A stretch of DNA of 64,000 nucleotides, from positions 119,006 to 183,005 of the forward strand of contig MU385916.1 of NCBI GenBank assembly GCA_022497145.1, given 5' to 3'. Under the pieces are notes generated by a model. That model did not search any database. It was not told where the DNA came from and saw only the letters and a program-made list of their open reading frames with translations. The position numbers and the translations under genes are program-made. Within the stretch, counting starts at the first letter, position 1, and every line of letters begins with the position of its first letter. This DNA is from Rostrohypoxylon terebratum. Lineage: Eukaryota > Ascomycota > Sordariomycetes > Xylariales > Hypoxylaceae. Below, piece after piece: positions 1 to 10,175 of the stretch.

Positions 1-104
1 TGCTTTAATGTTCTCGTGTCGATTATCAACTGATAAACCCTTTAATATACCTACATTTACACCTCGCCTATCTACGACCAGGACGAAGCATCGTTCTATA
101 CACC

Positions 105-590
105 ATGCGGCGGTGGCTTACCAAAACGAAGAGGCGCTTTCTCCACAAGAGGCTGAGGACAGGTTGCCTAGAATGCAAGACGAGAAATATCAAATGTAAC
201 AACAAACATCCTACTTGCGGAAACTGTGAGATTGCAGACCGGGAATGTTGCTTCGCAGACGAATATGCTATGCTCGAGGAACAGCCACTACAGCCACGAT
301 CCTCTATGGATTTTCGTCTCATATCCAAACTTATCAAGCCTCCTACGACTACCAAAAGCTGGCCTCCGATTCGCGACTCCGATGACTCTCAGCATCTTGG
401 CCTATTTCACCATGTAGAAACCAGCACGCCCAATCAGACGACCACCACGCAACCTATAAACGCCCTCGTACAAGTACATATAGATTCCACGTTATCGACC
501 TCCTATCTCATGAACCAATTACTAGCGTTCTCGACGCAGTACATCAACAACGTCTCCTCGGACTACGGTCGCGCATACCATAACTTATAA
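105..590 (+). CDS. Truncated Zn(II)2Cys6 transcription factor
   Basis: Encodes 161 residues with a classic fungal binuclear zinc cluster: Cys21, 24, 31, 38, 41 and 48 with spacing C-x2-C-x6-C-x6-C-x2-C-x6-C, preceded by a basic stretch. Such domains bind CGG-type DNA sites as nuclear regulators. Near the C-terminus a stretch (SYLMNQLLAFSTQYINN) resembles the start of the fungal-specific middle domain, but the frame stops at 588-590. Family members are usually 400-700 residues, so this one is clearly short. The same frame stays open after the TAA until a TAG at 672, and another frame is open at 676-837. This suggests either an unrecognised intron or, more likely, a decayed paralogue. The zinc cluster call is firm; whether the gene is functional is doubtful. 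Confidence 0.6.
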   Translation: MRRWLTKTKRRFLHKRLRTGCLECKTRNIKCNNKHPTCGNCEIADRECCFADEYAMLEEQPLQPRSSMDFRLISKLIKPPTTTKSWPPIRDSDDSQHLGLFHHVETSTPNQTTTTQPINALVQVHIDSTLSTSYLMNQLLAFSTQYINNVSSDYGRAYHNL

Positions 591-860
591 AACGATTTAC
601 CAAGTCAAATACCAAAATTTCCAGATATCGCATCTATTAAGCTAGTTTTAGGGGGTACCCATAAGTCGTCATAGCGTAAATGGCCTACCAGCTTGGGGGG
701 AACCGGACGGGCTTTTTTCGCAGGCCTTTTATGAGGCCTATTTGAATGTGATGCACATTCTAGATTGTATAATCATAAGGACTTCATGTATGAAGGTTTC
801 TTTGAATTGGACAGCAAATCTCACTAAAGTGACCTAAACAACAAGAATTCCATCTCAAAG
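591..860. other. Intergenic, possible remnant of the regulator
   Basis: No independent gene seen. The downstream open stretch at 676-837 could be a decayed 3' part of the Zn2Cys6 gene, but I see no recognisable motif in it. Confidence 0.3.
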
Positions 861-1760
861 CTACGCCGAAGTCGTTTTTGTGGCTGGTAAATAGGTTTTC
901 CGTTCATAGTAGCCGTAAGGGACCGTAAGGCAATCGACATCGACGACCCTCTCGAGCTTGGTCTTCCTCGGCGCACCGGCCATAGCCTCCTGAATCAACA
1001 TGAAGGTGCGGTTGTAGAGCATGTGGTTAGTCGCGATACCGGCCTTGTTTAGGTAGATACGATAGGGGACGAATCCGTATATGTCCCTCCGTATGCCGGC
1101 AATGGCCTCGCTGGCGGCAGGAGAGCGGTGCGTCCCGGCTTGCGGAATTAGGACAATGAACAACTCCTCCAGTCCTAGCATGTAATCAAGGACCTCGCGG
1201 ATAGGTGCAGACGGTCCGAACGGGATGGCGCCAGCAAGCCCGATGTGGGGCACCAGTAGTGCTAGCTTCCGAATCTCACTACGCCATGGGATGGAACGTA
1301 GAGACCAAAAAGCCTGTTCGCTGTGCGTGGTGCAGATGTACAGCATATCCCTGCTCCAGTCGACATAAACAGGCCGTTCATCTGGTCTCGGGCCACTGCG
1401 TTTAGTGGTCAAGTAACCGAATGAATGAGGAAGTCGGGTCCTACTAGACGCGACAGACTCGGAAAAATCTTTACTAAAGCTGATGGGGGTCCATGTGCGC
1501 TTCGACCATAGGAAAACTTCATGGGCCTCGCGACTTATGAGCGGGGAAGGTGGGAGCGCATTTTGGATGATGACATTCGTTGGGGGCTCTAGGACGGTGC
1601 AGATATATGTGAGAGCTTCCTTCGCCGCATTTACGCTCTCACTCTCCGGCGCGGGATGAATCACGTGGAGACGAGGACTCTCGAAGTAGAATTCCCAGAT
1701 CAAGATGCGGAGTTCCTTTGGAAGGTCCTTGAACAAATGGAATTTTGGTGTAGATTCCAT
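861..1760 (-). CDS. 2EXR domain protein
   Basis: A single-exon gene of 299 residues. The N-terminus (FHLFKDLPKELRILIWEFYF, residues about 7-26) is the F-box-like 2EXR signature of a large, fungus-specific, lineage-expanded family. A second conserved block typical of the family (SPLISREAHEVFL) lies at about residues 72-84. Function is unknown; by analogy the domain may mediate protein interaction. There is no signal peptide or membrane segment. It is transcribed towards the truncated regulator. The start ATG is the first in frame and sits directly before the conserved domain, which fits the family. Family assignment is good; the role is unknown. Confidence 0.8.
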   Translation of the reverse strand: MESTPKFHLFKDLPKELRILIWEFYFESPRLHVIHPAPESESVNAAKEALTYICTVLEPPTNVIIQNALPPSPLISREAHEVFLWSKRTWTPISFSKDFSESVASSRTRLPHSFGYLTTKRSGPRPDERPVYVDWSRDMLYICTTHSEQAFWSLRSIPWRSEIRKLALLVPHIGLAGAIPFGPSAPIREVLDYMLGLEELFIVLIPQAGTHRSPAASEAIAGIRRDIYGFVPYRIYLNKAGIATNHMLYNRTFMLIQEAMAGAPRKTKLERVVDVDCLTVPYGYYERKTYLPATKTTSA

Positions 1761-1963
1761 CTTATCCCACCAAAAATGCCTATAGCTTGGTCAATAATAT
1801 GATGGTGTAGAAGCAAAGTTGGATGTTAAAGTTAAATATGGTTTGAAGGTTACGTAGTTCTAGTTTGGGTTTGGGTTAGAATCTAGACTTTTGCATCATT
1901 TGCAACTATCTGGCATTTGAAGGTAACCGTTTTTTTACTATACAAACAAATAACCTTATACGG

Positions 1964-1991
1964 CATATGGTTATATGGTTATATGGTTATA
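1964..1991. repeat. Short tandem repeat (ATATGGTT)3
   Basis: About three tandem copies of an 8-nt unit in AT-rich intergenic sequence. Confidence 0.8.
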
Positions 1992-2161
1992 TAAGCTTCC
2001 ATGACGTAATCATTGCTTACAAATATCAAACAATTACCAAATATTATCTTTAAAGTTTAGACTTTGATGAATCGTCGATTTTGAATTGGTGCTACAAAAG
2101 AATGTTGTTATTCCAAGAGTGACGGCTTATGTAATTATTCGCAGAATGGTAAACATTACTG

Positions 2162-2186
2162 GAATCCCCGAATCCCCGAATCCCCA
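2162..2186. repeat. Short tandem repeat (CCCCGAAT)3
   Basis: Three near-perfect 8-nt units; the last is degenerate. Confidence 0.8.
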
Positions 2187-4812
2187 AATCTCTAATTCCC
2201 TAATCCTTCTCCGAGAATCGAAATATCGTCATTGTATTCCCATACCACCCTCCACTCCTTTCACTCCTGTCATCCAGAGTCCAGACATTCGGAACCTTGT
2301 CACCCGGCCATAACAAATGACTTTGTCTTCGGCGCCGCGTGATTCCTTCTCCCTCCTAATTAGCTCGGTTTAGTAGTTAACCGGTGTCCTTCATTCATAT
2401 GCTCGCTTTGAAGGTTGCGCCGTCTCCAAAAAACCGATGTGGTTCCACTTCCTCGAAGGATAACGAGATTAGTGAAATCCCTCATACCCTAATGGCACCC
2501 TCATCATCAAAATACCATGGTCCGTTTTTGGTATTAGCCCATAGCTTCTCGCACGATTCTTCAGATGCGATTTCGGTAAAATTTCGACTCGGGAGTAGAT
2601 TCCGGTGTCGCAGTTGATATTTAGAGGCTACCTTGGATCTGGATTCCCAAAGGTTAGGTAAGCAAACAGGAGTTTACGATATCGACGGCAACCAACTTAC
2701 GTACTTCTTCAATTGTCTTTACAGATCTTGCGGAACTCTCAGTGGGTTTTGCATTGTATGAAATCTTCGGGACCTCGGGTACACCATCTTGACACTACCG
2801 GCTGCGAAATTTGATATCTTCATTGGAGTAGCGAGCTCGACTATTTCCCAAACCAATTGTTAGTATCAATCGCACAGTGATGGAGGTATGATTGTTTGTA
2901 TCGATTCACTTTACCTTCACTATCTGGTTCCGTAGATTCTTGCCGACTTTCTCTGAGGTGTCCAATGCTCATAGCTCGACGCGGCATCCGCTCAGCATGT
3001 ATCGGTACGTTCATCATCGTCATCCTAGATTTCAAAGTCGACATTTTACGAGGCATTTTTGCGGATTTATCGGCTCGTGATGTAATTAGCATATCGAGAC
3101 ACAACAGGAAGTGCTTCACATTCGATTTAGCAGAAGAACAGTATAACGTGACCGAATCGATAGTAACAGATGGGGAAAATATTATTTATTAAGTCTACTT
3201 TCGAAAGGATAAATTCCCAGTCCTACCCGTCAGTTTTACTTTGGTGAAGAACGGCTATCACACGAGGTGGTGAACCACGTTACCTAGATCAGGTCTCAAA
3301 TGAAGAGCATGTTCAAAAACCCGCTTGAACCATAGCAAGCACGACTACGGCAGAGTGCTATGCATAAATACTTTCGACTATCGACAGCTCAGCGGAATTT
3401 CTTCGTCATTTCTGGTCAGTGTCACGAAAACCCCAAAGAATGATTTTCATTAGCTCCACCCAGAGCCGCCGATGAGTTTGGTTAAGACTTTTGTTGGATC
3501 TTGGCATCGCCGTAATGTCTTTATTCAACCGGGTTGGCCGATTGACCTTATCATACAATACGAAAGGATATTTCCAGCATCGAAACAACATAAAAATCCA
3601 GATCGTGCCCCTACTTAATCGCCCTTTCCCAAATGCTATGGAAGTACAGCATATAAACGGCGTTCTTTAAATACATAAATTAGGTAGGGGCATGTTCCTA
3701 CGGTTCGACAACCAGTTCCTACTGTGTGCCTAAACGTGCAGCTTGGAGGTGTGTTCGGCATTGGAAATTGGCTTCCAGGGTGCACTGAGGGTGTACTAAT
3801 GCTGTCGATCACCAGAATCAGCCCCGCGATTTACGGCTTCATTTAAAAAAAGGGTTCAAAGCTTTATGCTTATTATGCATGGGCAATTATGCTAGTAACT
3901 ATTTGTGAGAGGATAGTATGCTGTATGAAGTGTTGTATGATATATTATCGTCCGGCAACAATCTTGGAAATCAGAGAGTATTCAATTTTTAAGGGGCATG
4001 AATACGGCTTGTTTCGTGTGTGATTATTTCTCACTTCTGCGTAAATTAGTCCCGTCCAAAATTTAGAAGGAAACACGCCGTAGCTCGCTGTAATTATAGC
4101 GAGTATAGCGTTGTATGTCCTCAATTCACAGCGCTCCTCTGGGCAAAGGCGGGGTCTGCGATGAGCGATGATGTGCAAAGCGAATTGGATAGGTGGGGTT
4201 AGCAGATCCAGATCATCGCCCCTGGATCTAAACTGTAAACTGATGATACCAGAGATTAACGAGACCGAGCATTACCTCATTAACATATCTAATAGAATTC
4301 GAGCAAGTCCAGGTAGGATGGATGTACGGTACTGCTTGAACAGAAGGAAATGTATCATACTTGATCAGTTCGGACCCAAAACTACTGGAGAGATCCATGG
4401 GATGATTCACTGATGATAACTTCAGAAGTTATACTGTAACTGGGAGAAGGAGCATCCATCCCAACCTATTCCTAAGTATACGATTCTACATTTACCTATA
4501 ATTATAGATTTGGGCTAGTAGACAAACCTCCCTAGTCAATGGAAAACACTTTGGGGAGACAGGCAAACGCATGTATTATTTCATTAGGCTCTCTGGTGAA
4601 TCCATAGTGACACTACACGAAAAAGATATGGTGGTAATAAAGACTTCTTTTGTTCTCTCACACATCTTTTTTACGACGATGTGTTAGTAAGTGAACAAAT
4701 TATAGATCATCATCAAGGGAATTGTTTTTCATAATATGGATAAATGTAAGAGCTCCCGCCTGCAATCTCGAAAGTAGCCTCACAGCCAAACTTCTAGATA
4801 ACTCGTACAACC

Positions 4813-6204
4813 ATGGCTTTTGATCCTGTCTCATTCTCCGAACCCAAAACGGCAAACGAAAAAAAGATTTTGGATCATGCTTCTTCTTATAAAGAGAAGT
4901 TGGAGCATGTTCAATATTTGACACCCATTGACGAGCCACTCATTTCGTGGGATGGCCGTCGTGGAAGATCACCACGGGAGTACTTGGAACCACCCGTCGT
5001 GCCCTATGGTATTGATGTTGCAGAATGGCAACATGAACTTTCAGGTGAACAAGGTGCGCTGCAGTTCCGAAGTACTCCAGAAGTACCACCTATTCGTAAG
5101 GACGCACCTACTATGGTATTGATCTTCTATCCTCGCCCCGACGAAGGCGATGCAAAACCTATACACCAGAGCCCCTCTTATCTGAAAAGAATCGAACGCA
5201 TAGCTCAGATGGGAGAGCAGACGATGTTGTATGTTCCGCCCGAGCTCGCGGAAACAATCCGCGCCATGCGGTCAGACCCGCATTGGTACATAGTGGACTC
5301 CTATCCCACTGTTTGGGATATACCAACCAACAACTACCAGCGAGACAACTTCGCGAACAAACAGCCAAGACTTTTCGCCGAGTTTGACGGATATAGCGAC
5401 GAGGATGGGGAGTTGAAGCCCGTGGATAGATACAATCGAGCCCATCACAGCGCCGTGTGTAACGCGAAGGCGTTCATCATGTACGATGCGATCATGCGCA
5501 ATCCATTCGGATGTGATCGCTGGATGTACGTCGACGCGGGATTCCTCTTCGACGACGGCCCAAAGGACTCCGATGGTATGATTTGGGGCGATCTTATCAA
5601 GAGCGGCCTTGACGACGCAAAGTTCGATCGTGCTACCAGTATCTCGGGCAACACAGGAGTGGTTATGGGAGAGTATTCGTGTCGAGATGGTTGTCCGGAT
5701 ATCTACGACGAGTGCTGGACCAATCCCAGGCGAACTTGGCGTAGTAGGCAATTCATCGCTAACGTGTACGTAGGTAACTCGCTGGGGATGTTAAATTACA
5801 GCGTGCGCTTCATGCAGACGGTAGACGATATGGACGCTAACGGTTTCTATAACGGGCGGGAGGAATTCGTCGTAGCCTTTGTCGTCCTTCGATACCCCAA
5901 CTCCCTTTTCTCCATCCCGTGGTTTCCCCTGCCGCAGCGGCTTGATTACCGTTGGCAGTTTCCCGGGAAGCTGGTATTTTCTCGCGTCGGCGGTCCCGAG
6001 TCCGTACCTCCTATCGTGGATCCAATCGAAAGATTGTACGTTCATGACTATGTGCCAGACAGACCGAGCCTGCCTGCAGGAGGGATCTATGTTACAACTC
6101 CAGAGGATTTCATCGAATGGGAAAAGCGGCATGGGCTAGCGCCACCTGATTCTGATTCTCATTCTCATTCTGATAGTGATGGTGATGCTCATCTCCTTCA
6201 CTAA
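4813..6204 (+). CDS. HtrL/YibB-like protein
   Basis: A single-exon gene of 463 residues. From about residue 100 it resembles the HtrL/YibB (WlaTC) family first known from bacterial surface-polysaccharide loci: a beta-strand opener (TMVLIFYPRP), a central NYQRDNFANKQPRLF block, the HHSAVCNAKAFIMYDA block and an RWMYVDAGFLFDD block, where the aspartate would be in the active site if the protein is glycosyltransferase-like. The first 95 residues are charged and probably flexible. The C-terminus is a Ser/Asp/His tail encoded by a short repeat. There is no signal peptide or transmembrane helix, so it may be cytosolic. It stands alone between gene-poor AT-rich stretches and lacks introns. No reaction has been shown for the family. 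The family call rests on motif memory only. Confidence 0.65.
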   Translation: MAFDPVSFSEPKTANEKKILDHASSYKEKLEHVQYLTPIDEPLISWDGRRGRSPREYLEPPVVPYGIDVAEWQHELSGEQGALQFRSTPEVPPIRKDAPTMVLIFYPRPDEGDAKPIHQSPSYLKRIERIAQMGEQTMLYVPPELAETIRAMRSDPHWYIVDSYPTVWDIPTNNYQRDNFANKQPRLFAEFDGYSDEDGELKPVDRYNRAHHSAVCNAKAFIMYDAIMRNPFGCDRWMYVDAGFLFDDGPKDSDGMIWGDLIKSGLDDAKFDRATSISGNTGVVMGEYSCRDGCPDIYDECWTNPRRTWRSRQFIANVYVGNSLGMLNYSVRFMQTVDDMDANGFYNGREEFVVAFVVLRYPNSLFSIPWFPLPQRLDYRWQFPGKLVFSRVGGPESVPPIVDPIERLYVHDYVPDRPSLPAGGIYVTTPEDFIEWEKRHGLAPPDSDSHSHSDSDGDAHLLH

Positions 6205-6769
6205 GAACTGTATACAAGATTTAGCGACCCCTTAAAAAAGGTAAATGGCTGATACCCTAGGACCTAGGACCTAGGTAATATATCTTGAATAGTCTAATTG
6301 AAACGAAATTTACCTAGAATCTAGATAATAGCTTTGAACTTCAGTGAAGTGTGAGATGTATTGATATATAAACCGAACTATTCCGATGGAATTTCCAGGT
6401 CAATATGTCGAATGAGATGTTTTGATTGTTTGCCTAACATGGAGTTACCGTTCATGTATGGTCGCTGTAGGGAACTCTCTCATAGCGGATTGTTTTCACG
6501 CCCGGGATCAATAGGTGCCTGACATCGGCAATAGATCGAACTTTTCTCTATTCCAAATGTTACTCATCATTCGGCGGGTATCTATGCTCGACACATTGGG
6601 AATAAGTCCAGTATATCAATCCCGCCATAAGCAACTTGAGCAGTCTTCTTTTGAGAGACTGTTGCGGGACGTAATGTTTCGTCATATCGTACTCATACAT
6701 CAATATGATATTTCCGACGAAATGAGTAGTCGAAATACTCTGTGCCCAAGGTTAGTACCATTACTTAAT
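6205..6769. other. Intergenic with CCTAGG repeats
   Basis: No gene seen. It carries three overlapping CCTAGG(A/T) units at 6254-6276, just downstream of the HtrL/YibB-like gene. Confidence 0.5.
6254..6276. repeat. CCTAGGA tandem units
   Basis: Three back-to-back copies of the palindromic hexamer CCTAGG, spaced by A. The same unit recurs in other intergenic regions, for example 29718-29740 and 59643-59664. Confidence 0.7.
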
Positions 6770-7351
6770 TCATACCTCATACATTGAACGCCAATTGTAC
6801 TGATACGAACATATGGAGGGGGAAAATGGGAAGGCAAGTTGGCTTAACTCACACATTTGTCCCGTAAAAAACCAACGCCACAACAGCGCTCCGCTCCGCA
6901 CCAGCACCCCTAACGCCCCGAGCAACAGCGCATATAGGCGGAACCTACAGCCCCAAAATGTCCAACTCCAGCACCCCAACCCAGCGATACGTGCGCACGC
7001 GGTCCCCCCTAAACGCCAAGAACGCCATACACACCCACAGCAGCGCAAAGCTAGCCACCACGGGCGAGTAACGCGCATATCCCGCCTAAAATAGATCAGC
7101 GATAGCGCCGCGGCCACCCAAACTGCGCAAACCCGAGACACAGGAACCCCCAGAGCACGCGCAGACACCGCACACCGGAGACATTTCGAGCTGAGGGGGC
7201 GGTCGCGTCCGGAATAGGAGTGGGAAAGGGGTTGGAGGATGAGACTATGCCGGCCGGGGCGCGCGAGACAGGTTTGGCAGTGCGATGTTAGTTGGCGGGA
7301 AAAGAGCTCGTCGCCGAAATGCGAGCGTACGAAATCGGGGGTTAGGAGCAT
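6770..7351 (-). CDS. Putative small membrane protein with paired CxxC motifs
   Basis: The ATG at 7351 opens 193 codons (MLLTPDFVRSHF...). An acceptor or another start further upstream is possible because the frame is open to about 7594 without another ATG. It has CQTC at residues about 25-28 and CLRC at about 57-60, which could form a split zinc-ribbon. Hydrophobic stretches follow: about 71-86 (VCAVWVAAALSLIYF), 94-105 and 135-160, suggesting two to four membrane helices. The ORF lies in a local GC-rich island within AT-rich flanks, which supports coding use. A GTGAGT donor near the 3' end (about 6848-6853, minus strand) means the last codons may be spliced differently. I do not recognise the family. 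Confidence 0.4.
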   Translation of the reverse strand: MLLTPDFVRSHFGDELFSRQLTSHCQTCLARPGRHSLILQPLSHSYSGRDRPLSSKCLRCAVSARALGVPVSRVCAVWVAAALSLIYFRRDMRVTRPWWLALRCCGCVWRSWRLGGTACARIAGLGCWSWTFWGCRFRLYALLLGALGVLVRSGALLWRWFFTGQMCELSQLAFPFSPSICSYQYNWRSMYEV

Positions 7352-8470
7352 GCGGAAGTGCCGGCAAGTTCGCCGGAGACGCTCTATAAGCCGTGGGTGT
7401 TGTGTTTCTATGATCGAAGACCCAGAAAGGTCATTTTGGAAACATGAGACTTGAGTAATCACCGCTTCGGGCTCTGGACTGGCTTGGGTGGTGAGAACCG
7501 GAAGATGTGGGGCTATATCCTCCTTCCCGATCCGGGGTTGCGGTCTTCTCACGGAGGTGCACCATGCCTTGTCGGACGAGCAAGTCAATCCCACTTGTCG
7601 GGGTGATGGTGTTCATCTCCATCAGACATTCAATTCTTAGGCTCTGCCTTGACTCGAGATACCGGTTGGCAGGTTGAAACCGAGATTGTTTCGATTCCAC
7701 GGATAGCTGCACAGAGCTAGAGTAGTCATTGCCAGGGATGCTAATGATTGTGCATTGGAAAGGGTCCCTTTGTCTCAAGCCAACCTTGAATCGATTTTGC
7801 TCGAGCATTCCTTAGGACTGGCAGAATTGATGACTGGTTTGCTGTTTGTTTTGACTGAATTTGAAGAAAGTCAGTAAATGATTATGCAAAGGCAAGAAAA
7901 TCCCAAATGACACGGACTTGACCATGGTTATTTAGATTTCCCATCTGTTTTGCTTCTGCGGGTTAGGATTTAATGATCATTGTGTTTTGTTCAGGGTACT
8001 CGTGCGTTGGGCGTTGCAACGAGGGGAAGTGACAAGTATGGCCAAGATCTTGGCTCTGGATTTACGTGTCTGAGTGACAAGCACAGCGTCGTAATTGCCG
8101 CCGATGCGGTAACCCGGGGAACGTTGATCAGTAGCACATACGACGTGAACCTACGCCGAAATGGATTTTGTGAGACTATTATGACCGTATGGCGGTGACT
8201 TGTGTTGCGCCGAATTAGCTGACCGAGCTTTCTGAAATGAAGCATAGAATAGCCTGTAGAATATACCTAAAGACCTATTAGCTTTACATGTGAAGGCTTT
8301 TAGTTCTGTGAGCATTCGGTGAGAAACAAGTCAAAAAAATACGGGGTTGGATGAATTGATCATTTGGTCGTCATTTTAAAATCAGCCTGCTATACTCTTT
8401 TGGATACAAATGTCCAGCTTTTACACCCCTTGCCATCTATTTGGTATCGCAACCAACCGTCAACTATACC
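7352..8470. other. Intergenic upstream of the membrane ORF
   Basis: A minus-strand open frame at 7431-7808 (125 codons) could be a 5' exon of the membrane-protein gene, but no convincing donor/acceptor pair was found. Otherwise nothing was recognised up to the Arp3 stop. Confidence 0.3.
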
Positions 8471-10175
8471 CTACGAACCACCAGGTCCACCGAGTAGAGC
8501 AAATCTTCGGACAATTCCAGGTCCATATTCTTGATACTGCGCCAAGTTAGTATTTCGTCAACTTAAGCATATAACTTGGAAAGAGCTTACCTCTGCCTTA
8601 GTATGGCAATATGATCGGAACTCAGGAGTCTGTCCCAACAAGCTGCCACCAAACCATGGTCCGTGTCGTTGCCTCTTGTGGGTGATAACCTGAACCTCTA
8701 AGCCACCGCTTTTCGCTCCGCCACTGCGGACTTCGCTAGCTCGAATTCGTGCATCTACCAAGTGCTTGATGTCGCGTTGTAATCGCCGCCCAAAGTCCTT
8801 GTAAAGCGTGCTACCTCCAGATAAAACGATATTCTTGTACAGTCCTCGTCGAACATCAATCGGACTCGACTGAATGACACCATCAACAACGACAGGGAGT
8901 GGCGTCAGGAAATCGGATGAGTAAATTTCGGGGTTGAAGAAGATTTCGGGGGCAAGGAATCGCTCGTAGCCAACATCGACAGTGACTTGACGGCCACCGG
9001 GCTGCGCAACAACATGCTTGGCGAATCGGGTACGGTCTCGGTCGAACTTGGAGAACTCCTTGACGATATCGGGACATACGTAACAGTATTCCTCCTTGAT
9101 TTCTTGCGCTGTCTTTAAAGAGCTATCAGGCTCGCCCCGGTCACGTAGCAGGGACTGAACGAAATAGGTAATATCTCGACCAGCAATAGGAATTGACTTG
9201 ATCGAAGAACCAATGACATAACCCTCGGCAACGGGAATGACGTGAGTGACACCATCACCGGAATCAATAACGGTACCAGTGAGGGATCGATCCGAGACTT
9301 TCGCCGATGTCCAGGACGCTGCTAGGGCGAGGACAGCTTGGACGGCAATGTAAAGACCAGCACAATTGAACGATTCGAAGAAGATCTCGGCGGTATTTTC
9401 ACGGTTCTCGGGAGGGTTCAAAGGCTACATGATGTTAGCACCATTCTATGAAGTTGGTCCGGAGATAACTGCGTACGGGCTCGGTCAAGAGGAAGTAGTG
9501 GTCTTCGGGTTCGACACGTAAGTATTTGAATATAGAATTTGACCAAAATCTTTCCATGTGGTCCTAATGACATGTTAGTACCATATTGGGGAACCGTGAT
9601 TCGGAGCCTTTACCCAATTCTCTATTTGACCGTGTCGAATAGGGTAGTGTAATCCGTAACCTATACCAGCATCAATATTCTAGTCATATTCAATATAGTA
9701 AGACTGATAACCGACCTGGTCCATTCGCAGCGGCTATAGCTTCGTCGCCAATGAAGAAATCCAAGTCCTCGGTGCCTCGTTTCGTTGATAGGTGGCCTGC
9801 GGGACCGGCACCTCCCGTAAGGAACGACGGTTTGTTGGCTACAGCAGGTCGCCCCGATCCTGTTCCTCCACTACCTCCTGCTGGACCTTTTGTTGCTATC
9901 GCGGTTGGAAAAACGAAGGAAGGAGAATCGTTACCGGCGAAACCTATTGTCGAAAAGGGGGCGGTGGGTTAGTTGAATTATAACTAGCGGTATGCGGAGT
10001 CCATCGGAAAGCTCGCTCACCAAGCTTTGAGAATCCCGTGCCGCTGTCATTGTCGCCATGTTAGCAATATGTTCCTCTCTATTCTCGAGTTTACGCAGCT
10101 CCTAGAAATAGCTGTCGATTGCGGGGTCAGGAAGACATACTTGTCCATGACAACGGCAGGGGTTTGGTTGGCCAT
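8471..10175 (-). CDS. arp3: Actin-related protein 3 (Arp2/3 complex subunit)
   Basis: Seven exons: 10141-10175, 10021-10043, 9716-9943, 9614-9660, 9477-9563, 8591-9424 and 8471-8536, joining to 1320 nt (439 residues), the usual Arp3 length. The start MANQTPAVVMDNGTGFSKLG is the actin-fold phosphate loop. LTEPPLNPPENRE, GTVIDSGDGVTHV (second phosphate loop), LYKNIVLSGGSTLYKDF and WFGGSLLGQTPEFRSYCHTKAE are hallmark Arp3/actin blocks. Arp3 pairs with Arp2 to template branched actin filaments at endocytic patches and hyphal tips. A Gly/Pro-rich insert at residues about 36-60 lies where Arp3 differs from actin. Exons 1 and 2 are very small, typical of fungal actin-family genes. Branch-site-like TGCTAAC precedes exon 2. 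The assignment is certain; the splice model is well supported by frame. Confidence 0.95.

Larger units (their letters stand above)
1761..4812. other. Gene-poor AT-rich interval
   Basis: No coding frame over 100 residues resembles anything I know. It contains a (ATATGGTT)3 run at about 1964-1991 and a (CCCCGAAT)3 run at about 2162-2186. Open frames near 2841-3192 overlap on both strands and look like chance. It could hold mutated transposon remains, but no terminal repeats were seen. Confidence 0.4.

Noticed and set aside
2841..3192. Overlapping open frames on both strands
   Set aside because: No motif, unusual composition and mutual overlap; probably chance in an AT-rich region.
5272..5751. 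159-codon minus-strand frame
   Set aside because: Antisense shadow of the HtrL/YibB-like gene.
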